DNA of 64,000 nt from Paenibacillus cellulosilyticus (GCF_003182255.1 NZ_QGTQ01000023.1:1-64000), one strand, 5' to 3'. Shown: positions 9,336 to 18,910, counted from the first letter of the stretch. The notes: generated from the sequence alone by a model not told the origin. Numbers and translations: made by a program.

Positions 9336-9376
9336 AAAAAAAAGACCTTCCAGGCCGGGTTTTAGCACTGGAAGGC
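9336..9376 (-). terminator. Terminator of abrB (minus strand)
   Basis: Read on the minus strand, GCCTTCCAG pairs with CTGGAAGG-T, with an intervening GC-containing loop, followed by eight T. It lies about 60 bases past the abrB stop. Confidence 0.8.
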
Positions 9377-9407
9377 ATAAGGAGTATGAAAAAGGTTAGA
9401 ATTAACA

Positions 9408-9416
9408 TGTGGATAA
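9408..9416 (-). other. DnaA box, right part of the cluster
   Basis: TGTGGATAA is the exact reverse complement of TTATCCACA. It lies between the abrB terminator and the abrB stop codon, about 170 bp from the cluster at 9197-9234. Confidence 0.5.
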
Positions 9417-9437
9417 GTATATTATAACCTATAATTC

Positions 9438-9692
9438 TTATTTTGTCACAGGTGCAGGCAATTCTGATAGACAAACATTGCAAACAATTTTTCCTTTGAA
9501 GTATGCAACGTTCTCTGCGTTACCACAGAAGATGCAAGCTGGCTCGTATTTCTTCAGCATGATGCGCTCTCCGTCCACGTAAATCTCAAGCGCATCCTTC
9601 TCACCAATACCCAGCGTACGGCGCAATTCGATTGGAATTACAACACGGCCCAACTCATCAACTTTACGAACAATACCAGTAGATTTCATCAT
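9438..9692 (-). CDS. abrB: Transition-state regulator AbrB
   Basis: 84 residues. The N-terminal swapped-hairpin DNA-binding domain reads MMKSTGIVRKVDELGRVVIP and continues through RRTLGIGEKDALEIYVD. A C-terminal part has CIFC and CNVC cysteine pairs, seen in AbrB/Abh-type proteins. AbrB represses stationary-phase and sporulation genes such as spoVG. The open frame extends 76 codons further upstream, but the tandem ATG at 9692 follows GAGAGGACTG and matches the family start. In B. subtilis metS lies next to abrB; here an HD-domain gene takes that place, on the opposite strand. Confidence 0.93.
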   Translation of the reverse strand: MMKSTGIVRKVDELGRVVIPIELRRTLGIGEKDALEIYVDGERIMLKKYEPACIFCGNAENVAYFKGKIVCNVCLSELPAPVTK

Positions 9693-9978
9693 AGGAATCA
9701 GTCCTCTCTCAATCAAAATTATTAATTCGTCATGTTTCGACACGGTTTTACTTTTTATGAAATATATAGTACCAAGAATACCCAGATCAGTCAATATAGA
9801 AAATATGTAAAAATGGTACTGAATTTTCTGCATTTCCTGTAAACAAGGCATTAAATCACTACAAATATCATACAACAAATTAATTACGTTTGGAAATGAA
9901 CATACGACAGTTTTCGACAAAAAATATGGGGCTGTGTCGAAATCTTGAACAAATTTGCTTTTAAGGGGTGTGATTTAC

Positions 9979-11277
9979 ATGGAGAGATTGCTAGCAGAAG
10001 AGAAAGTTTTCAAGGATCCGGTGCATAAATCGGTATATGTGCAGGATGAACTGATCTGGAATCTTATTAATTCAAGGGAGTTTCAGAGACTTCGCAGAAT
10101 TCGACAATTGGGAACCTCCTATTTGACGTTCCATGGAGCCGAACATAGCCGATTCTCTCATTCGCTTGGTGTCTATGAGATTACACGACGGATTATCTCG
10201 CAATTCGAGCGCAATGCGTACAAAGATTGGCCGCGGGAAGAACGGCTGCCGGCCTTATGCGCAGCGCTGCTTCATGATCTTGGTCATGGCCCGTTCTCTC
10301 ATTCGATCGAGGCGGTTTTCGACACGGATCACGAGGATTGGACATGCCGCATTATTATGGGAGAAACAGAGGTCAATCAGATACTGCGCGAGGTGGACGA
10401 GCAGTTCCCTGCACGTGTCGCTGCTATTATTAAGAAGCAATACGACAAACCAATTGTCGTGAACCTTGTATCGAGCCAAATGGATGCGGATCGGATGGAC
10501 TATTTGCTGCGTGATGCGTATTTCACCGGTGTCCATTACGGTACATTCGACTTGGAGCGGATACTGCGTGTGCTTCGACCTCACCAAGGACGAATTGTGG
10601 TCAAAGAGAGTGGCATGCATGCGGTCGAGGACTATCTCATGTCGCGGTATCAAATGTACTGGCAAATCTACTTCCACCCGGTTACACGGAGCTCGGAAAT
10701 TATATTGCGACACATCTTCGGCAGGGCGAAAGAGCTGTATCACAATGGCTATCAATTTGAGTGGTTACCGCTGCCGATTTTGAAGCTGTTCCAGGGCGAT
10801 TTGACGACGAGCGATTATTTCCTATTAGATGAAGCGTTAGCTCAGACGGTCTTCATGGCATGGTCGGATGAGCGGGATGAATGGCTGTCGGATCTGTGCA
10901 GAAGATTTTTACATAGAAGGCTGTATAAAGACGTTATTGTAAGCGATCATAATGAGGCGCTCTTCGAAGAGGCAAGAGAGCAGCTGCGCCAGGCTGGACT
11001 ACATCCTGACTACCATCTTGAGGTTGACTTTCCATTCGATCTTCCTTACGATGTGTACCGACTGGACGCGAGAAGCGGCAAGAAGGACAATGAGAAGCCG
11101 CCGATTTTATTGCTTGATTCAGAAGGTGGATTATCCGAAATATCCGCTCGTTCCGATATTATTAGATCGCTGACCGGACTTCATCAGGACAAGCACCGCT
11201 GGTATTTCCCAGACGATCTGCTGCGCCCGGTTGCACATCGACTCGATAGTCGCATTCGCGCGATTTTTGGCTACTAG
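9979..11277 (+). CDS. HD-domain phosphohydrolase, YwfO-like
   Basis: About 432 residues. The metal-binding motifs of an HD hydrolase are clear: HGAEHSRFSHS near residue 48 and LLHDLGHGPFSHSIE near residue 97, with a later D in SSQMDADRMDYLLRDAYFTG. The N-terminal KVFKDPVH...EFQRLRRIRQLGT pattern matches YwfO, a dNTP triphosphohydrolase-like protein. The ATG at 9979 follows AAGGGGTG at good spacing; an upstream start at 9955 has no such site. It is divergent from abrB across 286 bp of A+T-rich DNA, where AbrB autoregulation would be expected. Substrate unknown here. Confidence 0.85.
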   Translation: MERLLAEEKVFKDPVHKSVYVQDELIWNLINSREFQRLRRIRQLGTSYLTFHGAEHSRFSHSLGVYEITRRIISQFERNAYKDWPREERLPALCAALLHDLGHGPFSHSIEAVFDTDHEDWTCRIIMGETEVNQILREVDEQFPARVAAIIKKQYDKPIVVNLVSSQMDADRMDYLLRDAYFTGVHYGTFDLERILRVLRPHQGRIVVKESGMHAVEDYLMSRYQMYWQIYFHPVTRSSEIILRHIFGRAKELYHNGYQFEWLPLPILKLFQGDLTTSDYFLLDEALAQTVFMAWSDERDEWLSDLCRRFLHRRLYKDVIVSDHNEALFEEAREQLRQAGLHPDYHLEVDFPFDLPYDVYRLDARSGKKDNEKPPILLLDSEGGLSEISARSDIIRSLTGLHQDKHRWYFPDDLLRPVAHRLDSRIRAIFGY

Positions 11278-11319
11278 AATCTAAGAAGGTTGTATATAGG
11301 AAGGAGAAAGTCAGACACC

Positions 11320-12102
11320 ATGAACGGAAAACTTACATTAATTGATACGCATACCCATCTGGACAATCAGAAGTTCGACAATGATCGAGAAGAGGTTATC
11401 GCACGCGCCCGAGAAGCGGGTGTCGAAATTATGGTGAATATCGGGTTCGACCGTGAGACGATTCCAACGACGATGGCATTGGCCGAGAAGTACGATTTTA
11501 TTTATGCGGCTGTCGGCTGGCACCCTGTTGAGAGCATTCATATGCAGGAGGGAGACCTCGAGTGGATCGAGTCGCTGATGTCGCATCCGAAAGTCGTAGC
11601 AATCGGTGAGATCGGTCTTGATTATCACTGGGATACGTCACCGAAAGAGGTTCAGCATCGTGTATTTCGGGAGCAAATTCGGCTCGCCCGCAAGGTCGGC
11701 AAACCGATCGTTATTCATAACCGAGATGCTCACGAGGACGTCGTACGTATATTGAAGGAAGAGAAGGCTGAAGAGGTCGGCGGCATCATGCATTGCTTCT
11801 CCGGCAGCTGGGATACAGCGAAGGCTTGTCTTGACATGAACTTTTATATTTCATTCGGCGGGCCGGTATCATTTACCAATGCGAGAGTGCCGAAGGAAGT
11901 GCTTTCAAAAGTTCCAGACGACCGTCTGCTCATCGAAACGGATTCCCCTTATTTGGCACCACATCCTTATAGAGGGAAGAGAAATGAGTCCGCATATGTC
12001 GCACTCGTGGCTGAAGCGGCGGCGGCAATTAAAGGGATGACGATAGAAGAAATAGGATATTTAACGTCTCTAAACGCTAGAAAATGTTTCCGTTTTGAAT
12101 AA
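11320..12102 (+). CDS. tatD: TatD-family metal-dependent DNase (YabD)
   Basis: About 260 residues, TIM-barrel hydrolase with the TatD metal ligands: IDTHTHLD at the N-terminus, GEIGLDYH near residue 90, an IHNRDAH motif, the MHCFSGS motif and ETDSPYLAPHPYRGKRN near the C-terminus. Members have 3'-5' exonuclease or deacylase activity on DNA. The start is the ATG at 11320, behind AAGGAGAAA; the TTG at 11290 overlaps that region. In B. subtilis this gene is also followed by yabE and rnmV. Confidence 0.92.
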   Translation: MNGKLTLIDTHTHLDNQKFDNDREEVIARAREAGVEIMVNIGFDRETIPTTMALAEKYDFIYAAVGWHPVESIHMQEGDLEWIESLMSHPKVVAIGEIGLDYHWDTSPKEVQHRVFREQIRLARKVGKPIVIHNRDAHEDVVRILKEEKAEEVGGIMHCFSGSWDTAKACLDMNFYISFGGPVSFTNARVPKEVLSKVPDDRLLIETDSPYLAPHPYRGKRNESAYVALVAEAAAAIKGMTIEEIGYLTSLNARKCFRFE

Positions 12103-12224
12103 GAATGGCTGGAATCATGAGGAATTGGGAGCTTACGTGTGATAAAAGTAGATTTTGCTGCGAAATCCGCTTCTCTTTTCGCTGAATTTCCTTAAATATC
12201 GTTTAAATCGTCTTTTATCTGTTC

Positions 12225-12254
12225 TTTACAATGCATGCGAACACGGGGTATGAT
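12225..12254 (+). promoter_or_regulatory. Sigma-A type promoter of the riboswitch-controlled yabE unit
   Basis: TTTACA at 12225-12230, 18-bp spacer, TATGAT at 12249-12254. The expected start would be near 12261, about 35 bases before the first paired base of the c-di-AMP aptamer. Confidence 0.55.
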
Positions 12255-12295
12255 TCATTTCAGAACTTACACAATGTATTGGATTTCCAGTAGTA

Positions 12296-12475
12296 CGCTT
12301 AATCTCCTAATGGAGAACGGGGGAACCATATGCGGAAATGCTGCACAGTTCAATGTGCCGCACGGAAGCATAAACCGATGGGGTGAATTTGGAAGCATTG
12401 CATAGCGGTCGATCCGCTGCAGTGTGACGATAGGGCAACTCTCTTGCCCGAACCCGACAGCTAACCTCGTAAGCG
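12296..12475 (+). promoter_or_regulatory. c-di-AMP riboswitch (ydaO/yuaA class)
   Basis: The conserved landmarks appear in order: closing helix CGCTTA at 12296-12301 with TAAGCG at 12470-12475; AATCTCC; GGGGGAACC; GGGGTGAATTTGG; GATAGGGCAACTCTC; GCCCGAACCCGACAGCTAACCTCGTAAGCG (split here only by description). This is the ydaO motif, which binds two c-di-AMP molecules and usually controls cell-wall and osmotic genes. A terminator follows, so ligand is expected to switch the downstream yabE-like gene off. Confidence 0.92.
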
Positions 12476-12529
12476 AAATAGAGAGATCAACCTTCGATCC
12501 CACTTTCCATGATTAGTCGCGACCAATCG

Positions 12530-12576
12530 GGAAGCCACGAAGCAGATGATCCTCTGTCGATGGCTTCTTTTCTTTT
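12530..12576 (+). terminator. Expression-platform terminator of the c-di-AMP riboswitch
   Basis: GAAGCCA at 12531-12537 pairs with TGGCTTC at 12561-12567 with an internal CAGA/TCTG extension, followed by a T-rich run. It lies between the aptamer and the yabE-like gene, about 150 bases before its start. Confidence 0.85.
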
Positions 12577-12729
12577 TCGTATAAAGAAGAGTACGTCGAC
12601 ATAGGGTTACAATGGAGGTGAGGGTGAGAGGGACTGGATAGCATGACTCGTCATGCCAATATACTATAGTCGCGTCAATTGTATCATGCGAAACACTCGA
12701 CGGCGGGGCTATGAAGGAGGACCGAGGAA

Positions 12730-13881
12730 GTGGGCGTAATTCCGCAAGTGGACACCCATGGGAAACGATCATCCAGCATGTCTTTCGCATTGCGATGGAA
12801 GCATGAAAACGTGCGGTTAATCACATTGAGTATTATTATCTCAATCGCTATGACTTTCATGTTATTGGTGTTGTTGTACGGAACGGCTGAGAGAAGCGTC
12901 TCCGTAGTAGTGAATGGACAGGAGAGCGTCGTGAAAACGAAGCAATGGGTCCTGCAACGCCTACTGGATGAACAAGCTATTACGGTTGGGCCGCATGATA
13001 AGGTGTCGATCCCTTTGAATGCAGCGATTAAAGATGGAGATCGTGTCGTTATCGACACGGCAAATCCGGTAACCGTAACAGCTGATGGCAAGACTTGGAC
13101 TGTGTACACGACCGAGGATACCGTGCAAGCGGCGATCGAGGAATTAAATATTCCGGTTCGTAGCTACGATAAAGTATATCCGGCGTTAACGGCAGAACTG
13201 ACACCGAACATGGCGGTGAAGGTTGTTCGTGTGGAGCATAAAGTAACGAGCTCCCAACATACGGTTCCTTTCACGATCGTGAAGCAAGATGATCCGACCC
13301 TGGAGCAGGGTAAGGAGAAGACGATTAAGAACGGCACCAATGGTGTTGTTGTCAAACAATTCGAGAGCGTGTACGAAGACGGCAAGCTCGTATCGACCGC
13401 ACTCGTTGAGAAGACGGTAGAGAAACCGACAGTTAACCAAGTGGTAGCTGTTGGTACGAAGAAAATAGAGCCGAAGGTTACAGCACTCTCGGCCAAAGCA
13501 TCAAGTGGTCCACAGACGGTATCATTGAAAGGCATTTCCTTCAAAGCGAAGAAAGTGCTGAAAAATGTTACACTGACGGCCTACTCCGCCGGCGTGAAGT
13601 CGACGGGCAAGAGCGCGAGCCATCCGCAATACGGTATTACCGCTTCCGGCGCGAAAGTGAAGGAAGGACGGACGATCGCTGTAGACCCTAACGTGATTCC
13701 AATCGGCTGGTGGGTTTACATCGAAGGCATCGGATTCCGTCGTGCGGAGGACAAGGGCAGCGCTGTTAAAGGGAACAAGATCGACGTTTATTACGATAGT
13801 GAAGACTACGCTGAAGATTTCGGTACGAAGAAGGGCTATACGGTGTACGTCATCGGGCCGAACAAACCGTCATCGAGCTAG
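12730..13881 (+). CDS. yabE: YabE-like cell-wall hydrolase (DUF348, G5, 3D domains)
   Basis: 383 residues. One N-terminal membrane segment (about residues 31-50) exports the rest. Then come ubiquitin-like DUF348 repeats (SVVVNGQESVVKT and VTVTADGKTWTVYTTED), a G5 domain near residues 150-240, and a C-terminal 3D domain with AVDPNVIPIGWWVYIEG and the Asp-rich RAEDKGSAVKGNKIDVY motif of Rpf/Sps-type muralytic enzymes. The GTG start is 9 nt after AAGGAGG. Its leader holds a c-di-AMP riboswitch, linking wall remodelling to c-di-AMP. Confidence 0.9.
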   Translation: MGVIPQVDTHGKRSSSMSFALRWKHENVRLITLSIIISIAMTFMLLVLLYGTAERSVSVVVNGQESVVKTKQWVLQRLLDEQAITVGPHDKVSIPLNAAIKDGDRVVIDTANPVTVTADGKTWTVYTTEDTVQAAIEELNIPVRSYDKVYPALTAELTPNMAVKVVRVEHKVTSSQHTVPFTIVKQDDPTLEQGKEKTIKNGTNGVVVKQFESVYEDGKLVSTALVEKTVEKPTVNQVVAVGTKKIEPKVTALSAKASSGPQTVSLKGISFKAKKVLKNVTLTAYSAGVKSTGKSASHPQYGITASGAKVKEGRTIAVDPNVIPIGWWVYIEGIGFRRAEDKGSAVKGNKIDVYYDSEDYAEDFGTKKGYTVYVIGPNKPSSS

Positions 13882-13937
13882 GAACTTCGCAATGTAACAC
13901 ATATTTATCGTAATTCACAGCCAAATATGCCATCATA

Positions 13938-13963
13938 AGAAGAGGCGATGCCTCTTCTTTTTG
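13938..13963 (+). terminator. Terminator after yabE
   Basis: AGAAGAGGC / GCCTCTTCT-type stem with a short loop and TTTTT tail, directly before the rnmV leader. Confidence 0.75.
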
Positions 13964-13991
13964 CATGCTCAGTTGGAAGGAATGGCGAAAG

Positions 13992-14558
13992 ATGATTAAA
14001 GAAATAATTGTGGTGGAAGGCAAGGACGATACGGCGGCGATTAAACGGGCTGTCGAAGCCGATACAATAGAGACAGGCGGTTCCGCGATCGGCGAACAGG
14101 TGCTGAAGCGGGTAGAGCTGGCGATGGAGCGTCGGGGCGTTATTATTTTTACAGACCCCGATCATGCAGGTGAACGTATTCGGCGTATTGTGGCACAACG
14201 TGTTCCCGGCTGCAAGCATGCGTTTCTTCCAGAAGAGGAAGCGATGTATAAAGGCGATATTGGTGTTGAAAATGCATCGCCAGAAGCGATTCGCAAAGCG
14301 CTCGCTAATGTGCGGACAGAGCAGCTGGCAGGAGAAGGCGGTTCTGTTGAGGTTGGATGGGATGATTTGATCGAAGCGGGCCTCATTGTCCATCCGCAGG
14401 CGTCCCAACGGCGCGAAGTCATTGGCAAACTCCTCGGAATCGGCTATGCGAACGGTAAAACCTTTTACAAGCGGTGCGTCAGCTTCCGGATTACGATGAC
14501 GGAATTCATGGAAGCAAGACGGCAAATGGAGCAGCAGCTGGAACAGGAGCGTGGCTAG
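13992..14558 (+). CDS. rnmV: Ribonuclease M5 (5S rRNA maturase)
   Basis: About 188 residues. The TOPRIM domain is clear: IIVVEGKDDTAAIKRA holds the catalytic Glu, and VIIFTDPDHAGERIRR holds the DxD. RNase M5 trims 5S rRNA precursor in Bacillota. The ATG at 13992 has GGAAGGA about 11 nt upstream; a start at 13965 would put that site inside the gene. ksgA follows after three bases, the standard rnmV-ksgA pair. Confidence 0.92.
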   Translation: MIKEIIVVEGKDDTAAIKRAVEADTIETGGSAIGEQVLKRVELAMERRGVIIFTDPDHAGERIRRIVAQRVPGCKHAFLPEEEAMYKGDIGVENASPEAIRKALANVRTEQLAGEGGSVEVGWDDLIEAGLIVHPQASQRREVIGKLLGIGYANGKTFYKRCVSFRITMTEFMEARRQMEQQLEQERG

Positions 14559-15470
<912 letters not shown>

Positions 15471-15488
15471 AGTCGCAAATGAACCCCA

Positions 15489-15517
15489 CCGTATGCATAC
15501 GTGCATACGGTTTTTTG
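15489..15517 (+). terminator. Terminator after ksgA
   Basis: Perfect 9-bp stem CCGTATGCA / TGCATACGG with a 4-nt loop, followed by TTTTTTG. Confidence 0.85.
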
Positions 15518-15536
15518 TTTTAACGGATCAACCATG

Positions 15537-15660
15537 GAGGTTTTGAGATCCCATGGGGATCACCCGTGGGAGCACCGAAAGTAAAGCGTGTCCCACAGGG
15601 ACGAAAGCGGGCATCAGCACGTACGATCCAAGGTTCATCGAATCGCATGCGGACGTGCGC
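15537..15660. repeat. Interspersed repeat R2, copy 1
   Basis: About 120 bp ending in the ksgA-yabG gap, repeated in direct orientation at 15681-15800 and again at 24190-24312. Shared core: GATCCC-NNN-GGGATC palindrome, then AAAGCGTGTCCCACAGGG, then ACGAAAGCGGGCATCAGCAC, ATCCAAGG, CATCGAATCG and a final GCGGACGT. Frames across it look coding in the ORF sense but shift between copies, so I treat it as non-coding. Confidence 0.8.
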
Positions 15661-15680
15661 ACCGCTCTTTAATTGCATAG

Positions 15681-15800
15681 AGGTCTTAGATCCCAAAGGG
15701 ATTTCGCGGTGGATCGCCACAGGTAAAGCGTGTCCCACAGGGACGAAAGCGGGCATCAGCACGTATGATCCAAGGTGCATCGAATCGTATGCGGACGTTC
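15681..15800. repeat. Interspersed repeat R2, copy 2
   Basis: Tandem direct partner of 15537-15660, very similar from GTAAAGCGTGTCCC through CATCGAATCG; the two are separated by about 20 bp. Confidence 0.8.
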
Positions 15801-15852
15801 TAAAGTACCTAGTCACAACCCAACGTACCCCAATCCATCTAACGTAGCTAGA

Positions 15853-15960
15853 TCAGTCCTCCGGGGTGTCCAGAGGGCAGGTGCCCTTTGGAGCCCTCCC
15901 CTTAGGAGGGGAGGGTTTGGGTGGGGTGGAACTGGGAGCTCCGAGGGCCGGGCCCTCGGA
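15853..15960. repeat. Interspersed repeat R3, copy 1
   Basis: G-rich element with GTGTCCAGAGGGCAG, then GGAGGGGAGGGTTTGGGTGG and a GAGGGCCGGGCCCTC palindrome near its end. A second copy lies at 24360-24524. In both places R3 follows R2, so R2-R3 behaves as a composite. Confidence 0.75.
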
Positions 15961-15970
15961 TATTAGTGTC

Positions 15971-15998
15971 ACCTTCCAGGAAGGTCACCCATAGGATA
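15971..15998 (+). promoter_or_regulatory. Possible sigma-K promoter of yabG
   Basis: An AC at 15971-15972 and CATAGGATA at 15990-15998 fit the sigma-K pattern (AC, 16-17 bp, CATANNNTA). yabG is a sigma-K gene in B. subtilis. The start would be very close to the ribosome-binding site, so this is tentative. Confidence 0.3.
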
Positions 15999-16018
15999 CA
16001 CGAAGAGGTGATCTGCCC

Positions 16019-16915
16019 ATGAAGCAAGGGGACTTGGTCGTCCGCAAATCATACGGCGGTGACGTGCTGTTCCGCATTGAATTATTACGAGATAACCAAC
16101 TAGCTGTCTTGAAAGGCACGGATTATCGGCTGCTTGCGGATTCGCCGCTTCTTGATCTGGCAGTCGTGAAGGATCCGGATTCGACGCCAGCATCCCAGCA
16201 GGTTCGTATTAAGGTCAAAGAATCGCTGCGTCGAATGCAGGAGAAACGTCCGCCAGTCCATGAGCAGGATGGACCAATTCGGCTGGCGACCCAGTCGGCA
16301 TCGAACCCTTCGTTCTACGAAATGCCGGGCAAAGTGCTTCATCTTGATGGAGACGGCAATTATATGCGGAAAAGCATGCAGCTGTACTCGCAAATGCGCG
16401 TGCCAGCGCACGGCATTCATGTCCACGAGGCACAGATGCCAGAGCTGCTGTATCGGTTGCTGCCGGAGCTGAAGCCTGACATCGTCGTTATTACTGGACA
16501 CGATGGCGTATTAAAAAACAGACGATCTGAAGATTTAGGCAGCATAAGCAGCTATAAGAACTCCCAAAACTTCGTTGATGCTGTCCGTGTTGCACGTGAC
16601 TATGAGAAGAACCGCGACTCGCTTATCGTTATTGCTGGAGCATGCCAATCTCACTACGAAGCGCTGCTGCAAGCGGGATCCAACTTCGCAAGTTCGCCGG
16701 GCCGTATTCTCATTCATGCGCTTGATCCCGTTTATATCGCAATCAAGGCGAGCGCAACACCGATTCGCGAGACGATTGATCTACCAGAGGTCATTCAAGG
16801 GACGATTAGCGGAATCGAAGGGATCGGCGGCATAGAGACCATTGGCCGGCTGCGCAAAGGGCTGCCAAAGCCGAAGTGGACGAAGCAGACCTCGCAAGCG
16901 AATGTAATGATGTAG
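16019..16915 (+). CDS. yabG: Sporulation-specific protease YabG
   Basis: 298 residues. YabG is a mother-cell protease that processes spore-coat proteins such as SafA during coat maturation. The N-terminus (KQGDLVVRKSYGGDVLFRI) and the central GKVLHLDGDGNYMRKS...PDIVVITGHDG region are those of the family. The ATG has GAAGAGGTG at good spacing. The gene is preceded by repeats R2 and R3, and is followed by the veg promoter. Confidence 0.93.
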   Translation: MKQGDLVVRKSYGGDVLFRIELLRDNQLAVLKGTDYRLLADSPLLDLAVVKDPDSTPASQQVRIKVKESLRRMQEKRPPVHEQDGPIRLATQSASNPSFYEMPGKVLHLDGDGNYMRKSMQLYSQMRVPAHGIHVHEAQMPELLYRLLPELKPDIVVITGHDGVLKNRRSEDLGSISSYKNSQNFVDAVRVARDYEKNRDSLIVIAGACQSHYEALLQAGSNFASSPGRILIHALDPVYIAIKASATPIRETIDLPEVIQGTISGIEGIGGIETIGRLRKGLPKPKWTKQTSQANVMM

Positions 16916-16965
16916 ACGTATTTATATGATCCTATGTTTCATGTTTAGAAAATCTAAAAAATCTA

Positions 16966-16995
16966 TTGACACCAACTTTTGTTGGCTGATATAAT
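16966..16995 (+). promoter_or_regulatory. Strong sigma-A promoter of veg
   Basis: Perfect TTGACA (16966-16971) and perfect TATAAT (16990-16995) with an 18-bp spacer. The veg promoter of B. subtilis is a standard strong vegetative promoter, so the match fits the gene order. Confidence 0.9.
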
Positions 16996-17061
16996 TATTG
17001 ACCAATTTGACACTACCTCCCTGGATCGTTATAATGGACGAGAAAGAGGTGGTAGTGGACA

Positions 17062-17334
17062 ATGGCAAAAAATGCGCTGTCGGAAATCAAACGCAGCTTG
17101 GAAGCCCATGTCGGTTCTAAAATTCGGCTCCGCGCCAATGGAGGCCGACGCAAAACCGTCGAACGCACCGGAGTACTGGAAGAAATCTACCCATCTGTTT
17201 TCATTGTCAAGCTGGATCAGGAAGAGAGCGCATTTAAACGCGTTTCATACAGTTATGCGGATATATTGACCGAATCCGTTGAAGTTCATGTGTGCAACGA
17301 AGAGGGGCAAGTGCGCATCAACTATATACAATAG
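17062..17334 (+). CDS. veg: Veg protein
   Basis: 90 residues. Small basic N-terminal half ([23 protein letters not shown]) and a conserved [14 protein letters not shown] core, as in Veg of Bacilli, which stimulates biofilm formation by acting against the SinR repressor in B. subtilis. The ATG follows GAGGTGGT. The longer frame starting at 16979 overlaps the promoter and is in another frame. Confidence 0.93.
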   Translation: MAKNALSEIKRSLEAHVGSKIRLRANGGRRKTVERTGVLEEIYPSVFIVKLDQEESAFKRVSYSYADILTESVEVHVCNEEGQVRINYIQ

Positions 17335-17366
17335 CACCAACGGTCGGCATGATGCCGGCTGCTTCC

Positions 17367-17399
17367 AATGCGTATCCCAAGTGGATGCGCATTTTTCTT
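17367..17399 (+). terminator. Terminator after veg
   Basis: AATGCGTATCC pairs with GGATGCGCATT (one G-T pair), 5-nt loop, followed by TTTTTC. Confidence 0.8.
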
Positions 17400-17545
17400 T
17401 CTCAATTTCCATCTCACTTACTGCCGCATGAATAAGCGCTGTCAGGGCATCCTAAAGACGCATCAAGCCATTATTAGTCGCAGCCACCGATCAGCAGAGT
17501 GACTTTGAACGCGGTTCAAAATCCAGATGGCAGGAGGGAATACCG

Positions 17546-17731
17546 ATGAGCAGAAGAAGACGGGGCACCATGTCCGAAAATTTGAAATATGAGCTGGCAA
17601 AAGATCTTGGCTTCTACGATACGGTTCAGCAGGAAGGCTGGGGCGGCATTCGCGCCAAGGATGCTGGCAATATGGTGAAGCGGGCGATCCAGCTTGCAGA
17701 ACAGGCCGCTGCCAACAAGACGAACCAGTAG
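17546..17731 (+). CDS. sspF: Small acid-soluble spore protein SspF
   Basis: 61 residues. The [19 protein letters not shown] segment followed by [15 protein letters not shown] is the alpha/beta-type SASP pattern in its SspF variant, and the position between veg and ispE is the same as in B. subtilis. Such proteins coat spore DNA and protect it. ATG after GGAGGGAA. No convincing sigma-G promoter could be assigned by eye. Confidence 0.93.
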   Translation: MSRRRRGTMSENLKYELAKDLGFYDTVQQEGWGGIRAKDAGNMVKRAIQLAEQAAANKTNQ

Positions 17732-17775
17732 TTGGTAAACGGTGTGCTTGCTTCAAACTGAATGCGTCTGCCGTA

Positions 17776-17810
17776 CAAGCCTGCCGTTTATAAACAACGG
17801 GGGCTTGTTT
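17776..17810 (+). terminator. Terminator after sspF
   Basis: CAAGCC-TGCCGTT pairs with AACGG-GGGCTTG (bulged), followed by TTTGCATTT. The tail is short on T, so strength is uncertain. Confidence 0.55.
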
Positions 17811-17867
17811 GCATTTAAGGACTACAATTTACATGCTTCACTCTTTTTCGCATTTCTTGACTTCGTT

Positions 17868-17876
17868 TGTTATAAT
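17868..17876 (+). promoter_or_regulatory. Extended -10 promoter of ispE
   Basis: TGTTATAAT is an extended -10 (TG-N-TATAAT). No good -35 lies 17 bp upstream. It sits 34 bases before the ispE start. Confidence 0.55.
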
Positions 17877-17909
17877 AGGTGGAGTTAACCATACGAACGG
17901 GTGAAAATA

Positions 17910-18764
17910 ATGAAAATATACGAGAAGGCCCCTGCCAAAATAAATCTGCTGCTCGATGTGCTGCATAAGCGCAACGACGGCTTTCATGAAGTCGAGATGA
18001 TTATGACGATGGTCGACCTGGCCGATCGTCTCGAGATGGAAGAGCTTCAGCGTGACCAGATCATAATTTCGAGCCAAGCTGGATACATACCGCTCGATGA
18101 GAAGAACTTGGCATTCCAAGCAGCGAAGCTGATCAAGGACCGTTATGACGTCCGCAAGGGCGTATATATTCATTTGGATAAAAAGATCCCCGTCGCCGCA
18201 GGTCTTGCTGGCGGCTCAAGCGACGCAGCAGCAGCGCTGCGCGGGCTCAATCGCCTATGGGGTCTTAATATCTCGGATGAGGAGCTGTGCGTGCTTGGCG
18301 CAGAGCTCGGATCCGACGTACCTTTCTGCGTAACGGGAGGAACGGCAATTGCAACAGGACGCGGCGAGCGTCTGGAGCGCATCGAGAACCCGCCCCAGTG
18401 CTGGGTCGTATTGGCCAAGCCTCCGATTAACGTGTCGACGGCTGATGTGTACGGCCGATTCAAGGCTTCGGAGCTGAAATGGCATCCGTCCATGAAGGAC
18501 ATGCTAAGCGCTATTACGAGCGGCTCGTTCAATGATATGTGCGCATCGCTTGGCAATGTGCTCGAGGAAGTAACGCTTCATCATTATCCTGAGGTGCTGC
18601 AGCTGAAGGAAAGCATGCAGAAGCTGGGTGCTGAGGGCGTATTGATGTCCGGCAGCGGACCAACGGTATTTGGCCTTGTGTCGAAGGAAGCGAAGCTGGC
18701 GCGCATCTATAACGGACTGCGTGGATTTTGCAAAGAAGTGTACGTCGTACGGATGTTGACATAG
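17910..18764 (+). CDS. ispE: 4-diphosphocytidyl-2-C-methyl-D-erythritol kinase
   Basis: 284 residues, GHMP kinase of the MEP isoprenoid pathway. N-terminal [13 protein letters not shown], the nucleotide loop [18 protein letters not shown], and the C-terminal [11 protein letters not shown] motif are all present. ATG at 17910 is 5-7 nt after GGGTGA; a GTG at 17901 overlaps that site. Confidence 0.95.
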   Translation: MKIYEKAPAKINLLLDVLHKRNDGFHEVEMIMTMVDLADRLEMEELQRDQIIISSQAGYIPLDEKNLAFQAAKLIKDRYDVRKGVYIHLDKKIPVAAGLAGGSSDAAAALRGLNRLWGLNISDEELCVLGAELGSDVPFCVTGGTAIATGRGERLERIENPPQCWVVLAKPPINVSTADVYGRFKASELKWHPSMKDMLSAITSGSFNDMCASLGNVLEEVTLHHYPEVLQLKESMQKLGAEGVLMSGSGPTVFGLVSKEAKLARIYNGLRGFCKEVYVVRMLT

Positions 18765-18910
18765 TCCAGTAAAAAATGCACGTTTTCTTGAAATCGAAAC
18801 GAGATGGACCGTCGAAAGGACGGCGGCGGCCGTTTCACCTTGATTAAATCCGTATAAAAGTGGTATATTTGCTTTATATTATTCGGATTTTGGCGAGGAG
18901 AGATAATACG

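Noticed and set aside
9693-9920. Upstream extension of the abrB frame
   Set aside because: A+T-rich intergenic DNA open by chance; AbrB begins at the tandem ATG at 9692.
15566-15966. Frames across the ksgA-yabG gap
   Set aside because: They are made of repeats R2 and R3, and copies of the repeat shift frame relative to each other.
17427-17455. Possible sigma-G promoter for sspF (TGAATA and CATCCTA)
   Set aside because: The spacing is 13 bases, too short for sigma-G.
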